Assembly (NCBI GenBank): GCA_025934635.1
Contig: JAICWX010000201.1
Location: forward strand, 1 to 16,405
Direction: 5' to 3'
Source: Streptosporangiaceae bacterium
GTDB lineage: Bacteria; Actinomycetota; Actinomycetes; Streptosporangiales; Streptosporangiaceae
Length of the DNA: 16,405 bases
A model generated the notes under the pieces. It did no database searches and was not told where the DNA came from. It saw only the letters and a list, made by a program, of their open reading frames with translations. This document shows positions 7,075 to 13,354 of the stretch, piece after piece. Both the position numbers and the translations under genes were made by a program. Position 1 is the stretch's first letter. Each line of letters starts with the position of its first letter.

Positions 7075-8886
7075 GTGCAGAGCGCCTTCGTCTACCAGCG
7101 GGTGCAGACGCTGGCCAACCTGAGCGGCAAGACCACCGGCCTGGTGCAGGCGCTGCAGACCGAGCGCCAGGACACGGTCCGGTTCATCGTGCTGGGCAAG
7201 GGCAACAACGGCCGCGGCGCCCCGCGTTCAACCGGCGGGCCGCGGCTTTCCCTGCTCAACCACGACTACGCGATCACCACCGGCTGGGCCCGCCAGGTCA
7301 AGGCCCTGGCGGGCGGGATCGACGGCTCCTACTCGGAGCTGGCCCAGCAGGACACGCAGTCGGCGATCACCGCGATCGGCAACCTGCCCGCCATCCGCGC
7401 CGCGGCCACCGGCACCCAGCTTCCCCCGCTGATCGTCATCCAGGAATACGCGACCGCGATCAACGCCCTGCTCGCCGTCGAGAGCCAGATCGCGGTCGGC
7501 AGCAGCGACTCGACCCTGGCGGGCTCGGTCCAGGTGCTCGGCCTGGTCTCCGGCATGAAGGAGCAGGCGTCACAGCAGCAGGCGCTGCTCACCTCGGCCC
7601 TGTCATCCGACCTGACCACCCTGGACCAGTTCGGGCCCGCCCAGCAGACGGCGATCACCAACGCGCAAGCCCAGCAGCAAGGTAACTTGAACGAGTTCAC
7701 CACGGCGGCCACGGCGGCCCAGCACCAGCTGTTCAACAGCGTGCTGTCGACCTCGAACGTGGCGCAGGCGCAGGCGCAGGAGCAGCAGGCCATCTCGCTC
7801 GCGTCGAGCCAGTCGCCCATCGCCACTGACCCCACGGTGGCCGGCGCCAGCTCCTCGCTCTCGTACGTGGTCAACGGCATGCGCACGGTGGAGCGGCAGT
7901 TCGCGGACTCGGTGATCACGCGGTCCGGATCGCTGCACGACAACGCGATCACCTCGGCGATCATCTTCGGCCTCGCGGTCGCCCTGCTGCTCGGCATCGC
8001 GCTGATCGCCACCACCATCATCGGCCGGTCCATGGTCGGGCCGCTGCGCAGGCTGCGGAACGACGCCCTCGAGGTTGCGGGGACCCGGCTGCCGGAGACG
8101 GTCCGCCGGATGAGCGAGACCGACGGGGAGAACATCGCGCCCGAGGTCGAGCCCATCGACGTGGACTCCTCTGACGAGATCGGTGAGGTCGCCCGGGCCT
8201 TCGACCAGGTCCACAAGGAAGCGGTGCGGCTGGCGGCCAACGAGGCGGCGCTGCGCGGCAACGTCAACGCGATGTTCGTCAACCTGTCCCGTCGCAGCCA
8301 GTCCCTGGTGGAGCGGCAGATCCGCGTGATCACCAAGCTGGAGCAGGGCGAGCAGGACTCCAAGCGCCTGGCCAGCCTGTTCCAGATGGACCACCTGGCC
8401 ACCCGGATGCGCCGTAACTCCGAGAACCTCCTGGTCCTGGCCGGCCAGGAGCTCTCCCGGCGGTGGAGCCGGCCGGTTGCCCTGGTGGACGTCCTCCGCG
8501 CGGCCGCGTCGGAGATCGAGCAGTACGAGCGGGTCACGCTGAACGTGCAGCCCGGGATCTCGATTCGCCGCGAAACGGTGAGCGACGTGGTGCACTTGAC
8601 CGCGGAACTGGTGGAGAACGCGACATCATTCTCCGAAGCCGGCACCCTCGGACGGCACCACGCCGACCGGGCTGCCGAAGCGGGTACCGCAGGCCAACCT
8701 CGTTCCCGGCAAGGTAGCCGGCCCGGCGGGCGGCGAGTCGGCCAGCGAGACGTCCGCTGCTTCCCTGCCAGGCAGGTCGGCGGCGGAAACCCGGGATCGC
8801 CTGGCCAGCTTCCAGCATGGCATCCGCCGGGGCCGGGCCGCGGCCGCCGGCGGGGATTCCACGGCGGAGAGGGCACAACCTCATGA
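7075..8886 (+). CDS. cvnA: Conservon sensor kinase-like protein (CvnA, NIT domain), truncated; probably not functional as a kinase
   Basis: Membrane sensor at the head of the conservon; full-length relatives have two membrane helices around a nitrate/nitrite-sensing (NIT) domain, then HAMP, a dimerisation helix and an HATPase domain. Here the open frame gives 603 residues. Residues 1-288 match the NIT-type extracellular part (VQTLANLSGKTTGLVQAL, LQTERQDTVRF). The second membrane helix is at about 292-315 and HAMP follows. The conserved block FQMDHLATRMRRNSENLLVL has H440. The N-box ENATSFS begins at 514. After that the sequence stops resembling a kinase: the D-, F- and G-boxes are absent, and about 85 arginine/glycine-rich residues run to a TGA overlapping cvnB. 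The N terminus also lacks the first membrane helix, because the divergent lipoprotein gene starts only 50 bases away. Both ends look damaged. The GTG start at 7075 is the first available but has no close ribosome site. Confidence 0.8.
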   Translation: MQSAFVYQRVQTLANLSGKTTGLVQALQTERQDTVRFIVLGKGNNGRGAPRSTGGPRLSLLNHDYAITTGWARQVKALAGGIDGSYSELAQQDTQSAITAIGNLPAIRAAATGTQLPPLIVIQEYATAINALLAVESQIAVGSSDSTLAGSVQVLGLVSGMKEQASQQQALLTSALSSDLTTLDQFGPAQQTAITNAQAQQQGNLNEFTTAATAAQHQLFNSVLSTSNVAQAQAQEQQAISLASSQSPIATDPTVAGASSSLSYVVNGMRTVERQFADSVITRSGSLHDNAITSAIIFGLAVALLLGIALIATTIIGRSMVGPLRRLRNDALEVAGTRLPETVRRMSETDGENIAPEVEPIDVDSSDEIGEVARAFDQVHKEAVRLAANEAALRGNVNAMFVNLSRRSQSLVERQIRVITKLEQGEQDSKRLASLFQMDHLATRMRRNSENLLVLAGQELSRRWSRPVALVDVLRAAASEIEQYERVTLNVQPGISIRRETVSDVVHLTAELVENATSFSEAGTLGRHHADRAAEAGTAGQPRSRQGSRPGGRRVGQRDVRCFPARQVGGGNPGSPGQLPAWHPPGPGRGRRRGFHGGEGTTS

Positions 8887-8896
8887 GAAATCATGA
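8642..8896 (+). pseudogene. Displaced C-terminal tail of CvnA in another frame
   Basis: Read one frame over from the cvnA frame, this stretch encodes LPKRVPQANLVPG followed by a Ser/Ala-rich linker and a segment ending RLASFQHGIRRGRAAA. Actinobacterial NIT-type sensor kinases characteristically end with LPRRVxQANL, then an FQxGxRRGR tail. The true C terminus of this gene is therefore still present but has lost its frame and is joined directly to the N-box region. The missing part should be the rest of the HATPase domain, roughly 80-100 residues or more, so a deletion of about 250-350 bases that is not a multiple of three is inferred. The tail ends at TGA 8894-8896, overlapping the start of cvnB, as conservon genes often do. 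Confidence 0.7.
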
Positions 8897-9305
8897 TCTT
8901 GGCCATGCTCCGGTTCAGAACCTGAACTGGTTGATGACGAACTTCCTGGAGCAGGTCCCGGACGCCGCCCACGCGATCGTGGTGTCGTCGGACGGGCTGC
9001 CGATGGCCCACTCGCAGGGACAGCCCCCGGACCGGGTGGACCAGCTCGCTGCGGTGACGTCGGGGCTGGCCAGCCTGACGCAAGGCGGGGCCCGGGTGTT
9101 CGAAGGCGGCCGGGTCACCCAGACAATGGTGGACATGCAGCGGGGACTGCTGATCGTGATGGCGATCAGCGACGGCTCGAGTCTCGCGGTGCTGGCGGCG
9201 GCGGATTGTGATACAGGGCTGGTGGCGTACGAGATGACGTTGCTGGTCGAGCGGGTGGGGAGCGCGCTGACGCCGGCAATGCGCGGCGCTCAGTCACCCG
9301 GGTGA
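8883..9305 (+). CDS. cvnB: Roadblock/LC7 domain protein, conservon component CvnB
   Basis: Small cytoplasmic Roadblock/LC7 protein of the conservon; in characterised conservons this partner binds the sensor and the MglA-like GTPase at the membrane. It has 140 residues, normal for the family. The fold is recognisable from LNWLMTNFLEQVPDAAHAIVVSSDGLPMA at the N terminus, then QLAAVTSGLASLTQGGARVF and VDMQRGLLIVMAISDGSSLAVLAA. The ATG at 8883 is chosen because GGAGAG lies 12 bases upstream and the family begins at this point; upstream in-frame codons only read through the cvnA tail. It overlaps the upstream frame by ATGA, which supports coupled translation. The gene looks intact despite damage to its neighbour. 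Confidence 0.93.
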   Translation: MRNHDLGHAPVQNLNWLMTNFLEQVPDAAHAIVVSSDGLPMAHSQGQPPDRVDQLAAVTSGLASLTQGGARVFEGGRVTQTMVDMQRGLLIVMAISDGSSLAVLAAADCDTGLVAYEMTLLVERVGSALTPAMRGAQSPG

Positions 9306-9343
9306 TCCCCCGGAGGATGATCGGACTGTGACAGGAGAAGCTG

Positions 9344-9766
9344 GTGCCGGGCCCGAGCCATGATGACCGGGTGCCCGCTCGCGATGGCCGTCATCCACCG
9401 CTGGATGACGTTGGACTGCCAGAAGACGACGAAGATTTCCTGGTTCGGCCTTACGCGGTGACGGGGGGACGGACAGAGCCGCGCTCTCAGCTCGAGATCG
9501 AGGCGATGATCGTAGCCGCTTACTTTGACGTGCGTGACCTTACGCTGCTCAGCCCCGAGTGCCAGGCGATCCTGGAATGCTGCCGGGACTGGCGGTCGGT
9601 GGCCGAGATCTCGGCTATCTTGCAGATGCCGCTGGGAGTGGCACGAATCTTGATCGCTGATATGGCGAGCGAAGGCCTGGTGCGGGTCCACCAGCTCGAC
9701 CACGCTCAGGGCGGCCCGGACGTCAAGCTCCTGGAAAGGGTGCTCAGTGGACTTCGCAGGCTCTAG
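9344..9766 (+). CDS. cvnC: DUF742 family protein, conservon component CvnC
   Basis: Third conservon gene, 140 residues. The DUF742 signature is seen as FLVRPYAVTGGRTEPRSQLEIEAMI and the closing part LPLGVARILIADMASEGLVRVH (here with MPLGVAR), a winged-helix-like segment. The last residues LLERVLSGLRRL are typical. Its precise molecular role is not established; in conservons it is encoded between the roadblock protein and the GTPase and is thought to be part of their membrane complex. GTG at 9344 has AGGAG at 9333-9337 at good distance. The gap to cvnB is 38 bases and the gene overlaps cvnD by 20 bases. No defect is seen. Confidence 0.92.
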   Translation: MPGPSHDDRVPARDGRHPPLDDVGLPEDDEDFLVRPYAVTGGRTEPRSQLEIEAMIVAAYFDVRDLTLLSPECQAILECCRDWRSVAEISAILQMPLGVARILIADMASEGLVRVHQLDHAQGGPDVKLLERVLSGLRRL

Positions 9767-10343
9767 GGCGGTCCCCGGTGCGGCGGCTGACTCCGGCATG
9801 AGCTCCGTCAAGATCGTCGTGGCGGGCGGGTTCGGCTCGGGCAAGACGACGTTCGTCGGGTCGGTGTCCGAGATCACGCCGCTGACCACCGAGGCCGTGA
9901 TGACGTCGGCGTCCGTCGGCGTTGACGACCTGTCGCACACGCCGGACAAGACCACGACCACGGTGGCGATGGACTTCGGCCGCGTGACGCTCGACGAGAG
10001 CCTGATCCTTTATCTGTTCGGCACGCCGGGGCAGCACCGGTTCTGGTTCATGTGGGACGACCTGATCCGCGGGGCGATCGGGGCGGTGGTGCTGGTGGAC
10101 ACCCGCCGGCTGGCCGATTCGTTCGCGGCGGTGGACTATTTCGAGTCCGCCCGGCTGCCGTTCATCGTCGCGGTGAACGGTTTCGACGGCGACTTCCCGC
10201 ACGAGGTCACCGACGTGCAGAACGCGCTGTCGGTCAGCCCGCACGTGCCGGTGATCCAGTGCGACGCCCGCCAGCGCGAGTCCACCAAGTACGCGCTGAC
10301 CACCCTGGTCGAGCACGCCATGCGGCTCCAGCTCCGCGTCTGA
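9747..10343 (+). CDS. cvnD: MglA/Ras-like small GTPase, conservon component CvnD
   Basis: GTP-binding switch of the conservon, 198 residues. The P-loop GGFGSGKT is at 27-34 and the switch-II glycine motif appears as FGTPGQ at 91-96. The G4 position reads NGFD (144-147) where classical Ras proteins have NKxD; NxFD is common in this actinobacterial GTPase family. A CDAR segment near 170 fits G5. The GTG at 9747 overlaps cvnC by 20 bases with a purine-rich site (GGAAAGGG) before it. An internal ATG at residue 18 is an alternative start that keeps the whole P-loop. The gene looks functional, so the GTPase output may persist although the sensor is damaged. Confidence 0.93.
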   Translation: MDFAGSRAVPGAAADSGMSSVKIVVAGGFGSGKTTFVGSVSEITPLTTEAVMTSASVGVDDLSHTPDKTTTTVAMDFGRVTLDESLILYLFGTPGQHRFWFMWDDLIRGAIGAVVLVDTRRLADSFAAVDYFESARLPFIVAVNGFDGDFPHEVTDVQNALSVSPHVPVIQCDARQRESTKYALTTLVEHAMRLQLRV

Positions 10344-10435
10344 ACGTCCGGCTCGCGGGGCGGGTGATACCCGTGATACCCGTGGTGCGCCCGGTGTCAA
10401 CCCGTCGCCTCCCGGATAGCTCAGCCAGGCGTCCT

Positions 10436-10496
10436 AGCGACATGGAGCATCCATGTCGTTGTCTGGCTCGCTTGTTAGCGAGTCCTGCCGGTGGCA
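10436..10496. other. Cluster of three consecutive stem-loops
   Basis: CGACATGGA (10438-10446) pairs perfectly with TCCATGTCG (10450-10458) around a GCA loop and can be extended by two pairs. Next, GGCTCGC (10465-10471) pairs with GCGAGTC (10478-10484) around TTGTTA, with one G-U pair. Then TGCC (10486-10489) pairs with GGCA (10493-10496). The elements are tightly spaced, which suggests a folded RNA or a compound terminator for the conservon operon. No T-run follows the stems, and I do not recognise a known riboswitch or tRNA. Confidence 0.5.
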
Positions 10497-10599
10497 CTCG
10501 CGCGTCCGAACCTGTCAGGCCCGTACCGCCCCGCAGGCCCCAAAAAACTAAACCCGATACCACCAAACGGGTGATGCGCGAGCATCCCCCTTACCCTCT

Positions 10600-10722
10600 G
10601 TGGTCGCGGGCCAGCTACCCGGCGCCTACCACGACTTCGACCTGTACGAATCCATCCGCTCCGCTGCGGTCAGCCAGGCTGTAGCGCAATTCACCGCGAG
10701 GGTCAGCACGTCTCCGGCCTGA
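10600..10722 (+). pseudogene. Probable C-terminal remnant of an alpha/beta-hydrolase (esterase)
   Basis: A 40-codon plus-strand frame ending at TGA 10720-10722 contains PGAYHDFDLY followed by a helix-like tail, SAAVSQAVAQFTARV. This resembles the last part of alpha/beta-hydrolase fold-3 or dienelactone-hydrolase-like enzymes, where PGAxHGFD carries the catalytic histidine. Nothing matching the rest of such an enzyme, the nucleophile elbow or the HGG motif, lies upstream, and an in-frame TAA occurs at 10549. I read it as a gene stub. The similarity is short and could be chance. Confidence 0.35.
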
Positions 10723-10728
10723 AACCGG

Positions 10729-11604
10729 CTACCGTGGCGCGATCTCCCTGAGCAGGTCGTCCAGTGACCGGGCCGGCCGGCCAGTGAGCTGACGGACGGT
10801 GTCGCTGACCTGGGCGGCGTAGCCGTCGGTCCCCGAGCGGCGGTAGTCCTGGTACAGACCGGTGAGCGCGCCGGCGAACCACTCGCTCAGCCCGGCGCCG
10901 AGCAGCGCCTGGCGGACCGCATCGTCGGGGGCGTCGGCGTAGCTGACGGGGCGGCCCAGCGCGCTGGTCAGCCTGGCGGCGACATCGGCGTAGGACAAGG
11001 CCTCCGGCCCGGTGACGTCGTAGTGCGCGCCGGCCTGCCCGGGCCCGGTCAGCGCGACGGCGGCCACGGCCGCCACGTCGCGGGTATCGACCATGCTGAT
11101 CCGCGCCTGGCCGGCGTCGGCGTAGAAGGTCCCCGACTCATCGATCGCGGGGATTGTCGATTCGGGGACGTTCTGCAGGAACAGGTTCGGCCGCACGATC
11201 ACGTAGGGGAGCCCGGAGTCCTCGAGGTAGCGGTCGCAGGCGGTATGCGCGCTGATGAACTCGGCCGGCGTTTCCCGGTCGGCGCCGAGGATCGAGCTGC
11301 GCACCAGCAATCGCACCTGGGTCCGGCGGGCGGCATCGATGGCGTTGCGGTGCCAGCTGACCGCGTCGGGGTGCGGGCTGGACAGCAGGAACACCTTCTC
11401 GATGCCCGTCATCGCCGTGGCCAGCGAGCCCTCGTCGGCGAGGTCACCGGTGACGGCCTCGGCCGCCGCGGGCAGGCCGCCCGAAGATAGGCCGCCCCCG
11501 GCCTCACCCGCGCGGACCAGCGCCCGGACTTGCTCGCCCCGGTCCAGCAACTCCGTGATCAGCGCAGCGCCGATCTTGCTGCGTCCCCCGATGACAAGGA
11601 TCAA
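10729..11604 (-). CDS. NmrA-like / atypical SDR NAD(P)-binding oxidoreductase
   Basis: A Rossmann-fold protein of the NmrA / NAD(P)H-azoreductase-like branch of atypical short-chain dehydrogenases, about 291 residues, normal for the class. The N terminus ILVIGGRSKIGAALITELL is the first beta strand and nucleotide-binding glycine loop, with GGRSKIG in place of the usual GATGxxG. Other family features are VRALVRAGE, GIEKVFLLSSPHPDAV, SGLPYVIVRPNLFLQN and the C-terminal part YADVAARLTSALGRPVSYADAP. The start is chosen as TTG 11604 because AGGAG (11609-11613) lies five bases upstream; GTG 11610 is adjacent to that site and too close, and ATG 11667 would add a tail reading through a likely promoter. 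It is divergent from a LysR regulator, its probable controller. The substrate is unknown. Confidence 0.88.
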   Translation of the reverse strand: MILVIGGRSKIGAALITELLDRGEQVRALVRAGEAGGGLSSGGLPAAAEAVTGDLADEGSLATAMTGIEKVFLLSSPHPDAVSWHRNAIDAARRTQVRLLVRSSILGADRETPAEFISAHTACDRYLEDSGLPYVIVRPNLFLQNVPESTIPAIDESGTFYADAGQARISMVDTRDVAAVAAVALTGPGQAGAHYDVTGPEALSYADVAARLTSALGRPVSYADAPDDAVRQALLGAGLSEWFAGALTGLYQDYRRSGTDGYAAQVSDTVRQLTGRPARSLDDLLREIAPR

Positions 11605-11646
11605 TGTCACTCCTGCGTTCGCCCCGTGCCGTCCAGAATCCGGCCA

Positions 11647-11652
11647 ATGATA
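11647..11652 (-). promoter_or_regulatory. Possible -10 box for the NmrA-like gene
   Basis: On the minus strand TATCAT (5 of 6 to TATAAT) lies about 34 bases upstream of the AGGAG ribosome site. No good -35 was found at 16-18 bases. If used, transcription would begin inside the region that the longest reading frame would translate, which argues for the shorter protein. Confidence 0.3.
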
Positions 11653-11699
11653 GGTACCGTGTCCCAACCTCGGGCACCGGGCTGAAGGTGATCAAGGGG

Positions 11700-11712
11700 C
11701 GATCGCTGATCG
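11700..11712. promoter_or_regulatory. Candidate LysR operator between divergent genes
   Basis: CGATC-GCT-GATCG is a perfect 5-base inverted repeat with a 3-base centre, in the 130-bp space between the NmrA-like gene and the LysR gene, 22 bases before the latter's ATG. LysR proteins usually bind interrupted dyads at this place and repress their own gene. The half-sites are short, so chance is possible. Confidence 0.4.
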
Positions 11713-11734
11713 GACTGATTAGGATCGTTTATTG

Positions 11735-12640
11735 ATGTGGCGTGACGTGGAACTACGTGAGCTGCGGATCTTCCTTGTGCTGGCCGATGAACTGCACTTC
11801 GGCCGCACAGCCGAGCGGCTGGGCATCTCCCAGCCCGGAGTGAGTGAGGCCGTGCGGGTCCTGGAGTCCCGGCTCGGAGTCAAGGTCTTCGACCGGACCA
11901 GCCGCCGGGTCAGCCTCACGCCCGCGGGCGAGGTGCTCAGGGATGACCTCGTGCCCGCGCTCGCGGCCCTGGACCAGGCCCTGGCCCAGACCAGCGACCT
12001 GTCCCGTACCGTGCGCGGGCTGCTGCGCATCGGCTTCGTCCTCACCACCGAGGGCCCGGCGCTGAGCCGGCTCGTCTCGGACTTCCAGGCGCGCTACCCG
12101 GCCTGCGAGGTCCGGCTCACCGAGGTTGAGACGTTCGACGCCTACCGGCCGCTGCGCCGGGGTGACATCGACGTCCTGTGCAACTGGCTCGCCGTCGACG
12201 AGCCGGATCTCACCGCGGGTGCCACCTTCGCCCGCTACCAGCGGGCCCTCGCCGTGGCCGCCACCCACCGCCTGGCCGCGCAGCCCTCGGCCGCCGTCGA
12301 GGAACTGGCTGACGAGGAGGTGGCGCTGCTCCCGCCGTCCACCCCGTCAGCCGTCTATGACCTGCTGATACCCCCGCGCACGCCGTCCGGGCGCCCGATC
12401 CGCCGCACCCAGCCCGCCCAGACCGTCAACGAGGTCCTGTCGCTGGTAGCGCGGGGGCGCATCGTCCACCCCACCAGCTCGACCATCCCGATCTTCGACC
12501 GCACCGACGTGGTCCTCGTCGCCATCGACGGCCTGCCCCCGCTCCCGCTCGGCCTGGTCTGGTGCACGAGCCGGGAGAACCCGCGCATCCGCGCCCTGAA
12601 CGAGGTCGCCGGCTCGATGGCGGCGCCGCATCCGGCATGA
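11735..12640 (+). CDS. LysR family transcriptional regulator
   Basis: DNA-binding regulator of about 301 residues, the usual LysR length. The winged helix-turn-helix is at the N terminus: LRELRIFLVLADELHFGRTAERLGISQPGVSEAVRVLESRLG, followed by VKVFDRTSRRVSLTPAGEVL, then the linker helix. The rest is a LysR-substrate effector domain beginning GLLRIGFVLTTEGPALSRLV. ATG 11735 is used here; TTG 11732 directly before it is equally placed relative to AGGA at 11721-11724, so the start is uncertain by one codon. It lies back-to-back with the NmrA-like oxidoreductase, its likely target, and seven bases before the broken PhzF-like gene, with which it would be co-transcribed. The effector is unknown. 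Confidence 0.94.
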   Translation: MWRDVELRELRIFLVLADELHFGRTAERLGISQPGVSEAVRVLESRLGVKVFDRTSRRVSLTPAGEVLRDDLVPALAALDQALAQTSDLSRTVRGLLRIGFVLTTEGPALSRLVSDFQARYPACEVRLTEVETFDAYRPLRRGDIDVLCNWLAVDEPDLTAGATFARYQRALAVAATHRLAAQPSAAVEELADEEVALLPPSTPSAVYDLLIPPRTPSGRPIRRTQPAQTVNEVLSLVARGRIVHPTSSTIPIFDRTDVVLVAIDGLPPLPLGLVWCTSRENPRIRALNEVAGSMAAPHPA

Positions 12641-12647
12641 TCGGCTG

Positions 12648-13339
12648 ATGACCACCCGGATGCCGTTTTATGTCGTGGACGTCTTCGCGAGCCAGCCGCT
12701 GTCCGGCAGCCCGCTGCCGCTGCTGCCCGCCGCCGACGGCCTGGACCAGGCGCAACTGGCCGCCATCGCCCGTGAGTTCAGCCAGCCGGAGACCTCGTTC
12801 CTGCTGCGCCCGTCGCTGCCCGGGGCGACGGTGCGGATACGGAGCTTCACCCCGGCCGGCGCCGAAGTCGGCGGGGCGCGGCCGGCCTGGGCCTGGCCGA
12901 GCAGGATCTGGCCGCGGACGAGCCCGCCCAGGTGGTGTCCCCCGGGGCCGCCCACCTGATGGTCCCGGCCCGCGACCGCGCGGCGGTCGATCAGGCAGCG
13001 CCGGACCCGGCACGGCTCAGGGCCCTGCTGCACCAGGCCGGCGGCGAGGGCTGCTACCTCTACAGCCGTGATCCGGCCGCTGCCGACGCCGTCGCCTACG
13101 CCCGGTTCTTCAACCCCACGATGGGCATCGCCGAAGACCCCGCGACCGGGTCCGCCGCCGGCCCGCTCGCGGCCCGGCTCGCCGCCGCGGGTCAGATCCC
13201 CCGGCAGGCCACCGTCGTGATCGAGCAGGGCCACGCGCTCGGACGGCCCAGCCAGATCCAGGTCGAGGTCTCCGGCCCCCGTATCCGCGTCGGCGGCTCC
13301 GGCCTGGTCGTCGCCGAAGGAACACTGACGCTCCCGTAG
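12648..13339 (+). pseudogene. PhzF family isomerase gene with internal deletion and frameshift
   Basis: Relatives of the phenazine enzyme PhzF are two-lobed isomerases of about 270-290 residues. The 5' frame from ATG 12648 gives a good N-terminal lobe: FYVVDVFASQPLSGSPLPLL, the catalytic glutamate E48 in SQPETSF and RSFTPAGAEV. Near 12867-12884 the match jumps one frame over: AGLGLAEQDLAADEPAQVVS, then SPGAAHLMVPARDRAAVDQA, GGEGCYLYSRDP, FFNPTMGIAEDPATGSAAGP and a normal C terminus ending at TAG 13337-13339. The roughly 60-75 residues normally between the GH motif and this point are missing, so about 200 bases not divisible by three seem to have been lost. Neither fragment would fold as the enzyme. 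It follows the LysR gene by seven bases. An assembly gap closed wrongly would give the same picture. Confidence 0.8.
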
Positions 13340-13354
13340 CCACGCCCCGCCGGC

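Larger units (their letters stand above)
10344..10728. other. 385-bp gene-free stretch after the conservon
   Basis: No intact gene is supported here. Near the start, TGATACCCG occurs twice in tandem (10365-10382). Three adjacent stem-loops lie at 10436-10496, and a low-GC patch with AAAAAAC follows at 10541-10548. From about 10600 to 10722 a plus-strand frame resembles the end of an alpha/beta-hydrolase. The stretch separates the plus-strand conservon from a minus-strand oxidoreductase gene, so terminators from both sides are expected in it. Confidence 0.6.

Noticed and set aside
5666..7123. Plus-strand frame of 485 codons across the end of the lipoprotein gene and opposite the NMT1 gene
   Set aside because: Crosses a strong hairpin region and is antisense to a clear NMT1 reading frame; no recognisable domain.
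7329..9083. Minus-strand frame of 584 codons opposite cvnA and cvnB
   Set aside because: Overlaps two genes with recognised domains; composition is that of a shadow frame.
9747..10343. Loss of GTP specificity in CvnD because of NGFD instead of NKxD
   Set aside because: NxFD is common in this actinobacterial GTPase family, so it is not evidence of a defect.
10424..10500. tRNA-like start GGATAGCTCAG
   Set aside because: No T-arm (GGTTCGAATCC-like) and no acceptor pairing at the expected distance; the stems present do not form a cloverleaf.
11605..11667. N-terminal extension of the NmrA-like protein to ATG 11667
   Set aside because: The extra residues do not match the family, no ribosome site precedes the ATG, and a likely -10 box lies within the extension.
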